A DNA stretch of 64,000 nucleotides from Avibacterium paragallinarum (GTDB lineage: Bacteria; Pseudomonadota; Gammaproteobacteria; Enterobacterales; Pasteurellaceae): the NCBI RefSeq assembly GCF_900450705.1, contig NZ_UGHK01000002.1, positions 372,001-436,000 of the forward strand, written 5' to 3'. Below are positions 47,565-58,254 of the stretch, piece after piece. Within the stretch, counting starts at the first letter, position 1. Each line of letters begins with the position of its first letter. The notes under the pieces are model-generated. The model worked only from the letters and a program-made list of their open reading frames with translations. It was not told the DNA's origin and made no database searches. Made by a program: the position numbers and the translations under genes.

Positions 47565-48266
47565 ATGACAATTCAACAAAATTTACAACAGCTGCAAACA
47601 CAAATCCAACAAGCGTGCGAGCAAGCTCAGCGAGCCAGCACAGATATCACTCTATTAGCAGTGAGCAAAACCAAGCCCGTAGAAGCCATTTTAGCAGCCT
47701 ATCAAGCGGGACAACGTCAATTTGGCGAAAACTATGTGCAAGAGGGGGTAGAAAAAATTCAGCATTTTGAGGGGCAAGGTTTCGATCTCGAATGGCATTT
47801 CATCGGGCCGTTGCAATCAAACAAAACCCGTTTAGTGGCGGAGCATTTTGATTGGATGCAAACCCTCGATCGTGCCAAGATTGCCGATCGTCTTAATGAT
47901 CAGCGTCCCCACTACAAAAAACCGTTGAATGTGCTGATTCAAATTAATATTAGCGATGAAAGTAGTAAATCAGGCATTCAACCTGCGGAAATGCTCGATT
48001 TGGCAAAACACATCAAAAATCTACCGCACTTATGTTTGCGTGGCTTGATGACGATCCCCGCCCCAACGCAAAATATCGCTGAGCAAAAGCAGGCCTTTAG
48101 CCAAATGCAACAGCTTTTCCAGCAATTAAAAACCGCGTTGCCCGAATGTCAAATTGACACCCTTTCAATGGGAATGTCAGACGATTTAACTGCCGCCATT
48201 GAATGCGGTGCGACAATGGTACGCGTTGGCACGGCGATTTTCGGTGCAAGGGACTATAGCAAATAA
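47565..48266 (+). CDS. yggS: YggS/PLPBP family PLP homeostasis protein
   Basis: A monomeric PLP-binding protein with an alanine-racemase-like barrel that buffers PLP and affects amino-acid pools. In 233 residues it has the lysine in LLAVSKTKPVEAI near 36, GENYVQEGVEKI, WHFIGPLQSNK, and the C-terminal LSMGMSDDLTAAIECG then MVRVGTAIFG. It is divergent from the thr operon, as in H. influenzae from memory. Confidence 0.93.
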   Translation: MTIQQNLQQLQTQIQQACEQAQRASTDITLLAVSKTKPVEAILAAYQAGQRQFGENYVQEGVEKIQHFEGQGFDLEWHFIGPLQSNKTRLVAEHFDWMQTLDRAKIADRLNDQRPHYKKPLNVLIQINISDESSKSGIQPAEMLDLAKHIKNLPHLCLRGLMTIPAPTQNIAEQKQAFSQMQQLFQQLKTALPECQIDTLSMGMSDDLTAAIECGATMVRVGTAIFGARDYSK

Positions 48267-48351
48267 GCGAAATTTAAGACAAAACTCTGTAATGCTTTTT
48301 CCCCCTAATTATGGCATAATGCCTAGAATTTTTTGATGATTGGAGATGATT

Positions 48352-48759
48352 ATGCGAATTTTACATACAATGTTACGCGTGGGCGATTTAGATCGTTCGA
48401 TTAAATTTTATCAAGATGTGTTAGGTATGCGTTTATTACGTACCAGCGAAAACCCAGGATATAAATATACCCTTGCTTTTTTAGGTTATGACGATGAAGA
48501 CAAAGCTTCTGTGCTTGAATTAACCTACAACTGGGGCGTACACGAATATGATCTGGGCAATGCTTACGGGCATATCGCTATCGGCGTGGACGATATTTAT
48601 GCCACTTGTGAAGCGGTTCGCCAAGCGGGTGGAAAAGTTACCCGCGAACTAGGCCCTGTAAAAGGGGGGAAAACAGTGATCGCCTTTGTTGAAGATCCTG
48701 ATGGTTATAAAATCAAGTTTATCGAAAATAAAAATGCACAAGCCGGATTAGGCAACTAA
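48352..48759 (+). CDS. gloA: Lactoylglutathione lyase (glyoxalase I)
   Basis: Converts the methylglyoxal-glutathione adduct to S-lactoylglutathione. The ATG at 48352 ([20 protein letters not shown]) matches the family start and has GGAGAT 5 bases before it. In 135 residues the metal ligands are visible: His5, Glu in [14 protein letters not shown], His in [10 protein letters not shown], and Glu in [12 protein letters not shown]. Followed by an uptake-signal terminator and rnt. Confidence 0.95.
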   Translation: MRILHTMLRVGDLDRSIKFYQDVLGMRLLRTSENPGYKYTLAFLGYDDEDKASVLELTYNWGVHEYDLGNAYGHIAIGVDDIYATCEAVRQAGGKVTRELGPVKGGKTVIAFVEDPDGYKIKFIENKNAQAGLGN

Positions 48760-48775
48760 GTTAAAATAAACGGTT

Positions 48776-48820
48776 AAAAAGTGCGGTGGAAATTTTCGCA
48801 AATTTTACACCGCACTTTTT
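48776..48820 (+). terminator. Uptake-signal terminator after gloA
   Basis: Arms AAAAAGTGCGGTG/CACCGCACTTTTT spaced by about 19 bases, ending in a T-run (48816-48820). Between gloA and rnt. Confidence 0.75.
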
Positions 48821-48852
48821 ATCTCACCTTTGATCTGATAGTCCATAATGTT

Positions 48853-49500
48853 ATGACAACAAGCGAACCAATTAATTATAATTTGCTGAAAAACCGCTTT
48901 CGTGGCTACTTGCCCGTAATTATTGATGTAGAAACCGCAGGCTTTAACGCAAAAACTGATGCGTTACTTGAAATCGCCGCTATTACGGTAAAAATGGACG
49001 AAAATGGGTTCTTATTGCCCGATCAAAAGTGCCATTTTCATATTCAACCTTTTGAAGGGGCGAATATTAATCCTGGTTCACTCAAATTTAACGGCATTGA
49101 TATTGATAACCCCTTGCGTGGTGCGATTTCGGAAAATATCGCCATTAGTGAATTATTCAAAATGGTGCGTCAAGCACAAAAACAAGCGGAATGCCAACGT
49201 TCCATTATCGTGGCACATAATGCCACTTTCGACCAAAGTTTTTTAATGGCGGCGGCTGAACGCGTGCAAGCCAAGCGTAATCCATTCCACCCCTTTGGAA
49301 TGTTTGACACCGCCACATTAAGCGGATTTATGTTCGGTCAAACGGTACTGGTGAAAGCCTGCCAAGCGGCGAACATTCCTTTTGATCATAAACAAGCGCA
49401 TTCCGCTTTATATGATACAGAACGCACCGCAGAATTATTCTGTTATATGGTGAACCATCTCAAACAATTAGGTGGTTTTCCGCACCATATCGCGGAATAA
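48853..49500 (+). CDS. rnt: Ribonuclease T
   Basis: A DEDDh 3'-5' exoribonuclease that trims tRNA and other stable RNA ends. The ATG at 48853 ([19 protein letters not shown]) is the conserved start; the 24 upstream codons run through the gloA terminator. Catalytic motifs are [23 protein letters not shown] and [15 protein letters not shown]. At 215 residues it is normal in length. Confidence 0.95.
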   Translation: MTTSEPINYNLLKNRFRGYLPVIIDVETAGFNAKTDALLEIAAITVKMDENGFLLPDQKCHFHIQPFEGANINPGSLKFNGIDIDNPLRGAISENIAISELFKMVRQAQKQAECQRSIIVAHNATFDQSFLMAAAERVQAKRNPFHPFGMFDTATLSGFMFGQTVLVKACQAANIPFDHKQAHSALYDTERTAELFCYMVNHLKQLGGFPHHIAE

Positions 49501-49540
49501 AGTGCGGTCTTTTTTTCATTATTTTTATAAGGACTATGCA

Positions 49541-50899
49541 ATGTTACTCTCAAACCCTGTTGTGATTTCGATCATTGTCTTGTTAGCCTTAAGCCTGTTG
49601 CGGATCAACGTGGTGATCGCCTTGATTATCTCTGCCTTAACCGCCGGCTTATGCAGCAGCCTGACAATGAGCGAAACCATTCAAACTTTCACGGGCGGCT
49701 TAGGTGGTGGTGCTGAAGTGGCGATGAACTACGCCATTTTAGGGGCTTTCGCCGTTGCCATTTCTAAATCAGGTATTACCGATCTCTTGGCATTCAAAGT
49801 GATTCAAAAGCTCGGACGCACTCCAAGCGGGCTTTCAATGGCGAGTTTCAAATATGTGATGTTTGCCGTGTTATTAATTTTTGCGATGTCATCACAAAAT
49901 GTCATTCCTGTGCATATCGCGTTTATTCCTATCGTAATCCCACCGTTACTTGCTATTTTCAATAAACTCAACATTGACCGCCGTGCGGTGGCTTGTGTGC
50001 TAACCTTTGGTTTAACTGCCACCTATATGCTCTTGCCTGTTGGCTTCGGGAAAATCTTTATCGAAAGCATTTTAGTGAAAAACATCAACCAAGTGGGCGA
50101 ACCATTAGGCTTACACACCAGCGTCGGCGAAGTGTCTCTCGCAATGGGCTTGCCTGTGATTGGAATGATTTTAGGGCTATTAACCGCCGTGTTCATCACC
50201 TATCGCAAACCAAGAGAATACGCTGTTGATGACAACCACCTCACAACCGAAGAGATTGAGCAACATATCGCCAACATCAAACCTTTCCACGTTATCGCAA
50301 GCCTTGTTGCGATTGTGGTAACTTTTGGGCTACAACTTTTCACCGATTCCACCATTATCGGCGGCTTAGCGGGCTTAATCATTTTCGCCGTCTGTGGCAT
50401 TTTCAAATTAAAAGAAAGTAACGACATTTTCCAACAAGGCTTACGCCTAATGGCAATGATCGGCTTTGTAATGATCGCCGCTTCAGGCTTTGCTGCAGTC
50501 ATTAATGCCACGGGCGGCGTTACCCAATTAGTAGAAACCTTCAGCCACGGACTGGGGGCAGATAACAAAGGCTTAGCCGCCTTGTTAATGCTTATCGTAG
50601 GGCTATTTATCACAATGGGTATTGGCTCATCATTCTCCACCGTGCCAATTATCACCTCCATTTATGTGCCACTTTGCTTGAGCCTAGGCTTCAGCCCTTT
50701 AGCCACCGTTTCCATTGTGGGCGTGGCAGCGGCGTTGGGTGATGCGGGTTCGCCTGCTTCCGACTCCACTCTTGGACCAACTTCAGGGCTAAATATGGAC
50801 GGCAAACACGATCACATTTGGGATTCTGTCGTACCGACTTTTATTCATTACAATATCCCATTGATTATCTTCGGCTGGCTTGCTGCGATGTATTTATAA
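49541..50899 (+). CDS. Na+/H+ antiporter family (NhaC-like) membrane protein
   Basis: A polytopic inner-membrane transporter of 452 residues with about 11 hydrophobic segments. The ATG at 49541 (MLLSNPVVISIIVLLALSLL) has AAGGACT upstream; the longer frame from 49472 overlaps rnt. Typical ion-transporter segments are ALGDAGSPASDSTLGPTSGL near the end and LPVGFGKIFIES. In H. influenzae a homolog also follows gloA-rnt. Substrate is not known; the antiporter label is by family only. Confidence 0.82.
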   Translation: MLLSNPVVISIIVLLALSLLRINVVIALIISALTAGLCSSLTMSETIQTFTGGLGGGAEVAMNYAILGAFAVAISKSGITDLLAFKVIQKLGRTPSGLSMASFKYVMFAVLLIFAMSSQNVIPVHIAFIPIVIPPLLAIFNKLNIDRRAVACVLTFGLTATYMLLPVGFGKIFIESILVKNINQVGEPLGLHTSVGEVSLAMGLPVIGMILGLLTAVFITYRKPREYAVDDNHLTTEEIEQHIANIKPFHVIASLVAIVVTFGLQLFTDSTIIGGLAGLIIFAVCGIFKLKESNDIFQQGLRLMAMIGFVMIAASGFAAVINATGGVTQLVETFSHGLGADNKGLAALLMLIVGLFITMGIGSSFSTVPIITSIYVPLCLSLGFSPLATVSIVGVAAALGDAGSPASDSTLGPTSGLNMDGKHDHIWDSVVPTFIHYNIPLIIFGWLAAMYL

Positions 50900-51052
50900 T
50901 ATATCAAAATAAGTCAGGCATCCTACCGGCAGTATAAATAACACAAACAAATCGAAATAATGCTGTATTATTTATACTGTCCATTAACTAAAATAAACAT
51001 TTACCATTTCTTTTAACTCAATATCAAATCAAGAATAAAATAAATTATTTTT

Positions 51053-51771
51053 GGGGCTGTCCTAGATAACTAGACTAAACTCCCTTTAACCAATTGTTTT
51101 AAAATAGAAATTTGACTTTTTATGTTGCTGTAATTAAAACGCCATTCACATTCCTTTAAATAAAGCTCAAAATGCGCTTTTGGGATACCATTAAATTTGC
51201 GTAAATGGCGTTTTGCTTGGCTCCAAAAATTCTCAATTCCGTTAATGTGGTTATGATTTTCAGCAAAATGTGTGCTGTGATTGATACGAAAATGACTAAA
51301 TTCACTCACATCAAGCACGTCATAACTACGATAATTATCGGTGTAAACAATACTATCAGGCTTTACCTGCTCCCGAATAATGGGTAACAAGGTGGCAGAT
51401 TGCGTATTTGGAACCGCAACGGTATAAACCTTGCCATTGCACTTGAGAAGCCCGAATACCGCAATTTTCCCTGCCGCACCACGACCACGTTTGCCTTTGC
51501 GAGCACCGCCAAAATAACTTTCATCGGCTTCAATTTCACCTTCAAACATCTCTAAGTGAAGGCTGTTTTGATAGATGAGTTGGCGTAAACGATGAAAGTA
51601 ATATGCGGCAGTCGTTTTGTTTACATTGACTAACTCTGCTGCTGTCCTTGCAGTAACACCTGCAACAAATAGCTCAATGAGTTTATTTTGTTTGTGCTGA
51701 CTTAGACGACTTTTTCTCATTGGTTCATTCTAACCTAAATAGATTTTTTAGTTGTTATCTAGGACAGCCCC
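51053..51771 (-). mobile_element. IS1016-like (IS1595 family) element, copy 2
   Basis: 719 bp with 18-bp perfect inverted ends GGGGCTGTCCTAGATAAC, flanked by a perfect 8-bp direct repeat TTATTTTT (51045-51052 and 51772-51779). The perfect duplication and intact transposase suggest a recent insertion. It lies between the antiporter gene and putA. Confidence 0.96.
51070..51720 (-). CDS. IS1595-family (IS1016-like) transposase
   Basis: A 216-residue DDE-type transposase of the ISXO2-like class. It has a helix-turn-helix N-terminus (LIELFVAGVTARTAAELVNV) and the catalytic region EADESYFGGARKGKRG, VYTDNYRSYDVLD, HNHINGIENFWSQAKRHL with the closing Glu in LYLKECEWRFNYS. It is intact, unlike copy 1. 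Confidence 0.95.
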   Translation of the reverse strand: MRKSRLSQHKQNKLIELFVAGVTARTAAELVNVNKTTAAYYFHRLRQLIYQNSLHLEMFEGEIEADESYFGGARKGKRGRGAAGKIAVFGLLKCNGKVYTVAVPNTQSATLLPIIREQVKPDSIVYTDNYRSYDVLDVSEFSHFRINHSTHFAENHNHINGIENFWSQAKRHLRKFNGIPKAHFELYLKECEWRFNYSNIKSQISILKQLVKGSLV

Positions 51772-51906
51772 TTATTTTTTGAACTCTGTCACATTTCTTA
51801 ATATTCGATATGTATTCCTTGCTAATTTTTCATACAATCATTTACATAATATTAACAATTAGACAACATAAATAAGTCGAGCCTTAAATATAGGAAGGAG
51901 TTTAAA

Positions 51907-54900
51907 ATGTACTATCAATATTCCCCTTTACCGACAATAGAACCTGAACTTCGTAAAATTATTAGTAAACACTATACTTGCCCTGAACAACCCGCTATCA
52001 CAAACTTGCTCCACACCTTAAACTTTACTCCTCAACAAGAAACGGAAATTGAACAAGTCACAAGACAGTTGATCACAAAAATCCGCAGTAAAAAACAAAA
52101 ACGCTATGGCGTTGATGCCTTAATGCACGAATTTTCTTTAGGCTGTGATGAGGGCATTGCGTTGATGTGTTTAGCCGAGGCATTGTTGCGTATTCCTGAT
52201 GCACAAACTCGCTATGCGTTGATTAATGACAAACTTCAGCTCGGCAACTGGCAGGCACACTTGAAAAAATCAGGTTCGCTGTTCACCAATCTCGCCAGTC
52301 TAGGCTTGATGTTGGGCAATAAAATCAGCGTCAATCTAGATGAAGAAAACCTTGCTTCCGCCCTGAGCCGAAGTTTTTCTCGCCTTTCTGCCCCTGTAAT
52401 GAAAACTGCCATTGAAAAAGCAATGGGTATTTTAGGCGAGCAATTCGTTACGGGTGAAACAATGGAAAAAGCGTTAAAAAATATTCAATCGCGAGAAAAA
52501 ATGGGCTATTGCTTTTCCTTTGATATGCTGGGCGAAGCGGCAATGACGATGGAAGACGCAGATCGCTATCTGCAAGATTATGTTGATGCCATTCACGCAG
52601 TGGGAAAACAATTGACGGGGAGATCCTTGTATGAAGCAAACGGGATTTCAGTGAAACTTTCCGCCATTCACCCGCGTTATTCCCGTTCACAACAAGATCG
52701 TTTAATGAGCGAAATCTATCCGCGTTTAAAACAGCTTTTCGTCCTTGCCAAACAATACAACATTGGGCTAAATATTGACGCAGAAGAAATGGCACGCCTT
52801 GAAATTTCCTTAGATTTGCTTGAGCGTTTATTGCAAGATCCTGATTTGGCGGGCTTTGACGGCATTGGTTTTGTGGTGCAAGCCTATTCAAAACGTTGTC
52901 CTTATGTGTTGGATTACATTATTGCGTTAAATCGCCGTTTCCAACGTAAAATGATGGTTCGCTTGGTGAAAGGGGCATATTGGGATAGCGAAATCAAATG
53001 GGCACAGACCGAAGGCGTTGCCGATTTCCCCGTTTATACGCGTAAAGTGCATACGGATATTTCCTATTTAAGCTGTGCAAAAAAATTATTCGCCGCCCAA
53101 GATGTCATTTACCCACAATTTGCCACCCATAATGTGCAAACCCTCGCCACCATTATGCAACTTGGCAAGGGAAAAACCTTTGAATTTCAATGCTTACACG
53201 GAATGGGCGAAACCCTTTATGATCATATTGTTGGGGCGGATCAATTTAACCATCGCGTACGGGTGTACGCCCCAGTGGGAACTTATCAAACCCTGCTCGC
53301 CTATTTGGTTCGTCGCTTATTGGAAAACGGGGCAAATTCCTCTTTCGTTCATCAATTAGTGGATAATCAAATTTCTGTTGAAGCTCTCGTAGAAGCCCCG
53401 TGGAAAAAATTTGCTCGCTTCAAGGGTGAGCCTAATAAAGCGATCAAATTGCCTACAGAGATTTTCCCACACCGTCGCAATTCCGCTGGCTTTAATTTAA
53501 GTAATGAAGTGGATCTCGCCACCTTACAACATCAACTAAATCAAGCGGAATATGGCGAAGTGCATTCGCTCTGTGGCGTGGAGGTGGCAGCAGCCCTCAG
53601 CGAACAAGGCAGAAAACCCGCAGAAATAAGCCAGCCTTTACCGCCGGTGCAATTTATCTCGCCAACGGAAGCGGAGACGGTGTTTAAAGTCACGCAAACC
53701 CGCGATTGGCAAGAAAAGAGCGTGGAAGAACGTGCGGCGATTTTAGAAAGTGCGGCAGTTTTATACGAAGAAAATACGGGCTTGTTGCTCAAACTGGCTA
53801 TTGAAGAAGCAGGTAAAACCTTGCAAAATGCCATTGGTGAGTTACGGGAAGCGGTGGATTTTTTACGCTATTATGCTGAACAAATCCGTTTATTAGCAAG
53901 CAAAAATGCCCTCGCTCCGCCACTAGGCAAGGTGCTATGTATTTCCCCTTGGAATTTCCCTTTAGCCATTTTCACGGGGCAAATTGCAGCGGCATTGGCA
54001 GCGGGTAATAATGTCATCGCCAAACCTGCGGAGCAAACCTCACGCATCGCTTATTATGCAGTGAAACTCTTGCACCAAGCAGGCGTTCCGCAATCCGCTT
54101 TGCAACTCACCCTTGGGGCAGGTGAGGTTGGGGCGGCATTGGTGGCTCAGCCGTTTAATGCGGTGATGTTTACTGGCTCAACAGAAGTAGCTCATTTAAT
54201 TCATCAACAGCTCATTCAACGTGAAGATCAACCCGTTTTCATCGCTGAAACAGGGGGATTAAACACAATGGTAGTGGATTCTTCCGCCTTGTTGGAACAA
54301 GTGATCGCTGACGTGCTAAGCTCCGCCTTTGATTCCGCAGGGCAACGCTGTTCGGCATTGCGAATTTTATTGGTGCAAGAAGATATTGCAGATCGTTTAT
54401 ATCAAATGCTCACAGAGGCGATGAAAGAATTGGTGATCGGTAATCCAGAGTTGATCAATACCGATATTGGACCAGTCATCGATGAAGAAGCGAAAGCCAA
54501 TCTTCAAGCCTATCAAGAAAAAGTGCGGTCATTTTCTCGCCGATATTTTGAACTGAATGTCGCTAAAATAGGTCATTTTGTCGCACCTTCTATTTATGAA
54601 GTGGATTCCCTAGAGCAAATTAACCGCGAGGTGTTCGGGCCAATTCTCCATTTTGTTCGCTATAAAAAAGCCGAGTTGGGGGATTATTTACAAGCCATCA
54701 ATGCCAAAGGCTACGCATTAACTGGGGGCTGCCATAGTCGTATTAGCAAAAATGTCGAGTTTGTTGAACAACACCTTGAATGTGGCAATTTTTACATTAA
54801 CCGCAATATCGTCGGTGCGGTGGTTGGCGTGCAACCTTTCGGTGGACACGGGCTATCAGGCACGGGACCAAAGGCGGGCGGAGAGCTTTATGTTCAACGT

Positions 54901-55347
54901 TTAACCAAAACATCACAATATTATGCTTCTTTACTTGCAAAAAACACGGTATTGCCTAGTATTACAGGGGAATTAAATCGCATCAGTTACAAAACCACGA
55001 CGATTTTATTGCTCGGTCAGCATCAGGCACGCTTAATCGCCGCTTATCAACGGCTACAACAAGCGGGATTCAAGGTGGTGGTAGAAGAAGATAATCCGCT
55101 GTTAAACAACGAGTTACCCGATCTACAATGCTTGCAAGCAGGGCAACATTTACAGAAAGCCGTGTTTGTTTCACCGCTCAGCTTAGCGACACGCCAACGA
55201 TTTGCAGAGAATAATCCCGCCATTTTCTGTCTATATGATTGGACAAACAGCCAAGATTTAACGCTGTTATATAATGAGTTTTCCCGCAGTGAAAATATTT
55301 CCGCTGCGGGAGGCAACGCCAGCTTAATGGCGATTGAAGAACAATAA
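51907..55347 (+). CDS. putA: Bifunctional proline dehydrogenase / L-glutamate gamma-semialdehyde dehydrogenase
   Basis: Oxidises proline to glutamate in two steps on a membrane-associated enzyme. The 1146 residues start directly with the helical arm and lack the N-terminal ribbon-helix-helix of trifunctional PutA, so it should not repress its own operon. The FAD barrel spans about 190-480 (EANGISVKLSAIHPRYS, MVRLVKGAYWDSEIKWAQ, THNVQTLATI). The aldehyde dehydrogenase domain spans about 580-1030 (CISPWNFPLAIFTGQIAAAL, the Glu in IAETGGLNTMVVD, the catalytic Cys in SAGQRCSALRILL). It is followed after 17 bases by putP. Confidence 0.96.
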   Translation: MYYQYSPLPTIEPELRKIISKHYTCPEQPAITNLLHTLNFTPQQETEIEQVTRQLITKIRSKKQKRYGVDALMHEFSLGCDEGIALMCLAEALLRIPDAQTRYALINDKLQLGNWQAHLKKSGSLFTNLASLGLMLGNKISVNLDEENLASALSRSFSRLSAPVMKTAIEKAMGILGEQFVTGETMEKALKNIQSREKMGYCFSFDMLGEAAMTMEDADRYLQDYVDAIHAVGKQLTGRSLYEANGISVKLSAIHPRYSRSQQDRLMSEIYPRLKQLFVLAKQYNIGLNIDAEEMARLEISLDLLERLLQDPDLAGFDGIGFVVQAYSKRCPYVLDYIIALNRRFQRKMMVRLVKGAYWDSEIKWAQTEGVADFPVYTRKVHTDISYLSCAKKLFAAQDVIYPQFATHNVQTLATIMQLGKGKTFEFQCLHGMGETLYDHIVGADQFNHRVRVYAPVGTYQTLLAYLVRRLLENGANSSFVHQLVDNQISVEALVEAPWKKFARFKGEPNKAIKLPTEIFPHRRNSAGFNLSNEVDLATLQHQLNQAEYGEVHSLCGVEVAAALSEQGRKPAEISQPLPPVQFISPTEAETVFKVTQTRDWQEKSVEERAAILESAAVLYEENTGLLLKLAIEEAGKTLQNAIGELREAVDFLRYYAEQIRLLASKNALAPPLGKVLCISPWNFPLAIFTGQIAAALAAGNNVIAKPAEQTSRIAYYAVKLLHQAGVPQSALQLTLGAGEVGAALVAQPFNAVMFTGSTEVAHLIHQQLIQREDQPVFIAETGGLNTMVVDSSALLEQVIADVLSSAFDSAGQRCSALRILLVQEDIADRLYQMLTEAMKELVIGNPELINTDIGPVIDEEAKANLQAYQEKVRSFSRRYFELNVAKIGHFVAPSIYEVDSLEQINREVFGPILHFVRYKKAELGDYLQAINAKGYALTGGCHSRISKNVEFVEQHLECGNFYINRNIVGAVVGVQPFGGHGLSGTGPKAGGELYVQRLTKTSQYYASLLAKNTVLPSITGELNRISYKTTTILLLGQHQARLIAAYQRLQQAGFKVVVEEDNPLLNNELPDLQCLQAGQHLQKAVFVSPLSLATRQRFAENNPAIFCLYDWTNSQDLTLLYNEFSRSENISAAGGNASLMAIEEQ

Positions 55348-55364
55348 TTTGAGAAGGATAAAGT

Positions 55365-56864
55365 ATGCAGAATTATCAAATCTACACAGCTTTTGGGTTA
55401 TATCTTTTGGTGATTTTAGGCATTGGTATCTATGCTTATTGCTCAACCAAAAATTTTAACGACTACATTTTAGGCGGTCGCAAAATGGGTAGCTTCGTTA
55501 CCGCGATGTCCGCAGGAGCTTCCGATATGTCAGGCTGGTTGCTACTTGGCTTGCCTGGTGCGATCTTCCTAACGGGCTTATCTGAAGCTTGGATTGCCGT
55601 GGGGCTAACCATTGGAGCATATCTGAACTATCGCATTGTAGCAGGACGCTTGCGGGTATTCACCGAACAATACGGCAACGCCCTCACCTTACCCGAATTT
55701 TTCGCGGTTCGCTTCCCAAAACGAGCGAAATCCTTAAAAATTATTTCTTCTTCCGTGATTTTATTTTTCTTCACCATTTACTGTGCTTCAGGCGTTGTCG
55801 CGGGGGCGAAATTATTCCAAAGTTTACTCGGCATTGATTATAGCACCGCCCTTATTTTCGGAGCGATTGCCACCATTGCTTACACCTTCATCGGCGGTTA
55901 TCTCGCAATTTCTTGGAGCGATACGATCCAAGCCTCATTAATGATCTTCGCCTTATTACTCGCCCCTGTGATTGTGCTGCTCAATATTAGCTGGGAAGAA
56001 ATCAACCTTGCTTTAAGTGTGAAATCGCAACAAACGGGCATTCCTTATTCTAACTGGTTATATAACGTGTCTGGCATTGGCGTGATCTCCGCCCTGTCTT
56101 GGGGATTAGGCTATTTCGGGCAACCACACATTTTGGCACGCTTTATGGCAGCTAACTCCGTGCAAGCCTTAGAAAAAGCACGCTTTATCGGGATCACTTG
56201 GATGATTTTATGCCTTGGTGGTGCTTGTGCGGTAGGCTATTTTGGCTTAGCTTATTTTGAAGTGAAAGGCATCGCATTAGACTCTGCAGAATCCGTCTTT
56301 ATTGAAATTTCCAAAGCCATTTTCAATCCTTGGATTGTCGGCATTGTACTCTCTGCCATTTTGGCTGCGATTATGAGTACCCTATCCGCACAATTCCTAA
56401 TGTGTTCTGCCGCGATCACCGAAGATTTCTATCACGGCTTCTTACGCAAAAACGCCTCCAGCACCGAGCTTGTTTGGGTGGGGCGTGTAATGGTGCTGCT
56501 CATCGCCCTTGTTGCCATCGCTATCGCACAAGATCCTAATTCCAAAGTAATGGGCTTGGTTTCCTACGCGTGGGCGGGCTTTGGTGCAGCCTTTGGACCA
56601 TTAGTCATCTTATCCCTATTCAACCGCAACATCACCTCCAACGCCGCCCTTTGGGGAATGATCGCGGGTGCATTAACTGTGGTGGCGTGGAAACCGCTAA
56701 TGCAAACCTTAAACTGGAAAGATCTCGCCAACCTCTACGAAATCATTCCCGGCTTCTTGGCTTGCTCGTGCGTAACTCTCACTTCTTCGATCTTCTCGCC
56801 TGTGTCGAAAGAGGTGGCAGATACATTTGATAAAGCGGTGGAAAGTTATAATAACCAAAAATAG
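55365..56864 (+). CDS. putP: Sodium/proline symporter
   Basis: A 499-residue SSS-family transporter with about 13 membrane helices. Sodium/proline site segments are visible: DYILGGRKMGSFVTAMSAGA, SDMSGWLLLGLPGA, GALSWGLGYFGQPHILARFM-like (ISALSWGLGYFGQPHIL), and ILAAIMSTLSAQFLMCSAAI. It is coupled with putA and imports the substrate. An IS3-family element begins 27 bases after its stop codon. Confidence 0.95.
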   Translation: MQNYQIYTAFGLYLLVILGIGIYAYCSTKNFNDYILGGRKMGSFVTAMSAGASDMSGWLLLGLPGAIFLTGLSEAWIAVGLTIGAYLNYRIVAGRLRVFTEQYGNALTLPEFFAVRFPKRAKSLKIISSSVILFFFTIYCASGVVAGAKLFQSLLGIDYSTALIFGAIATIAYTFIGGYLAISWSDTIQASLMIFALLLAPVIVLLNISWEEINLALSVKSQQTGIPYSNWLYNVSGIGVISALSWGLGYFGQPHILARFMAANSVQALEKARFIGITWMILCLGGACAVGYFGLAYFEVKGIALDSAESVFIEISKAIFNPWIVGIVLSAILAAIMSTLSAQFLMCSAAITEDFYHGFLRKNASSTELVWVGRVMVLLIALVAIAIAQDPNSKVMGLVSYAWAGFGAAFGPLVILSLFNRNITSNAALWGMIAGALTVVAWKPLMQTLNWKDLANLYEIIPGFLACSCVTLTSSIFSPVSKEVADTFDKAVESYNNQK

Positions 56865-56914
56865 ATAAGGCTAAAAAACGGGCGATAAATCTGATCTGCC
56901 CCCAAAAAGCTAGA

Positions 56915-57721
56915 CTATATTCTAATTTCATTCAAGGACTGAGTTCTGTATTCCACAGGGCTTAGTCCTTTGAGCTTCACTTGAATACGCTCATTGTTGT
57001 AGTAATGAATGTACTCGTGAATCACTTTTTCAAGCTGTTCAAAGGTTTCAAACCGCTTGCCAAAGTAACATTCCGTCTTCAATCGCCCGAAAAAGCTTTC
57101 CATCGCACCATTATCAAGGCAATTACCTTTTCTCGACATACTTTGCGTAATACCGTATTTTTTCAATATCTCCTGATAACCCATCATTTGATACTGCCAT
57201 CCTTGGTCGGAATGCAGTATCGGTTTTTCCCCCGCTAATCGGTTCACCGCCTGGGTCAGCATTCTGGTTATCTGCTCAAAACTCGGACTTCTCGCCACAT
57301 CATAAGCAATAATTTCGTTATTAAACAAGTCTTTAATCGGCGATAAATACACTTTGCCTTCCGCACATTTGAACTCGGTGATATCCGTTACCCACTTCTC
57401 ATTCGGCATCGTTGCCGTAAAATCCCGTTGCAACAGATTATCGGCAATGTGTCCCACTTTGCCTTGGTAAGAACGATATTTTTTCTGCTTACTTTTTCCT
57501 TTTAACCCCAAACGTTGCATTATCGCTTGCCCCCTTTTGTGGTTGATAATCAAGTATTTCCTTAATTCCAAGGTAATTCGACGATAACCATAATTTTCGT
57601 CATTTTTGCGATAAATTTCCTCTATTTTCTGTGAAATCGCTACATTTTTATCCGACTTTGGCTTGAGATGATAAAAGAACGAACTGCGTGCCAATCCGAT
57701 TAGCCTGAGTAACAATTCCAA
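56915..57721 (-). CDS. IS3-family transposase OrfB (integrase catalytic domain)
   Basis: 268 residues from the first possible start; the frame is open upstream ([15 protein letters not shown]), so it is normally made as an OrfAB fusion by -1 frameshifting on the A-runs at about 57757-57773. DDE residues are in [22 protein letters not shown], and [18 protein letters not shown]_21-type segment [11 protein letters not shown] precedes. Intact. Confidence 0.93.
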   Translation of the reverse strand: MELLLRLIGLARSSFFYHLKPKSDKNVAISQKIEEIYRKNDENYGYRRITLELRKYLIINHKRGQAIMQRLGLKGKSKQKKYRSYQGKVGHIADNLLQRDFTATMPNEKWVTDITEFKCAEGKVYLSPIKDLFNNEIIAYDVARSPSFEQITRMLTQAVNRLAGEKPILHSDQGWQYQMMGYQEILKKYGITQSMSRKGNCLDNGAMESFFGRLKTECYFGKRFETFEQLEKVIHEYIHYYNNERIQVKLKGLSPVEYRTQSLNEIRI

Positions 57722-57744
57722 CGGGAAACGCGAGCGTAAGGCAT

Positions 57745-58254
57745 TTACGATGACGGCTTTTTCTGCATTTTTTGTTGGTTGAGTTCCTGCAACTTTTTTA
57801 GCATTGCATTCTCCGCTTCTAATTCCAAAATTCGGTAACGCAAGCGTTCTTCTTCTGTTTTGGGCGTTGGTGGCATTTTAGGTGAGTTGAGTTTCATACT
57901 TGGACGACCTTTAGGTTTGAGTAATAACCCATCTATACCTTGTTTTTCAAAGCGTTGCAACCATTGACTAATTATCCCTGAACTGGGGATATCAAAGCGA
58001 AAGCAGGCGGCTTCAGCGGAGCACTGGCCTTTTTTGATAGCTTGAATAACCTTTAATTTAAACTCAACAGAATAACATCGTTTTTTACCTAACACAGCTA
58101 ATCCATTGATTCCATTATGATTAAATTTCGCAATCCAACGTGCTAACGTGCTTTGGGGAAGCTGAAAATACTGGCGAGTAAGCGAACGGTTTTTTCCATT
58201 TTGATGATAAAAGTCGAGCACTTGTTGTTTGAAACGTTGAGTATATTTAGTCAT
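57745..58254 (-). CDS. IS3-family transposase OrfA (helix-turn-helix)
   Basis: 169 residues with two helix-turn-helix segments ([40 protein letters not shown]) and a C-terminal leucine-zipper-like coiled coil ([20 protein letters not shown]). IS150-group layout. It ends just before the slippery A-runs that lead into OrfB. Confidence 0.92.
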   Translation of the reverse strand: MTKYTQRFKQQVLDFYHQNGKNRSLTRQYFQLPQSTLARWIAKFNHNGINGLAVLGKKRCYSVEFKLKVIQAIKKGQCSAEAACFRFDIPSSGIISQWLQRFEKQGIDGLLLKPKGRPSMKLNSPKMPPTPKTEEERLRYRILELEAENAMLKKLQELNQQKMQKKPSS

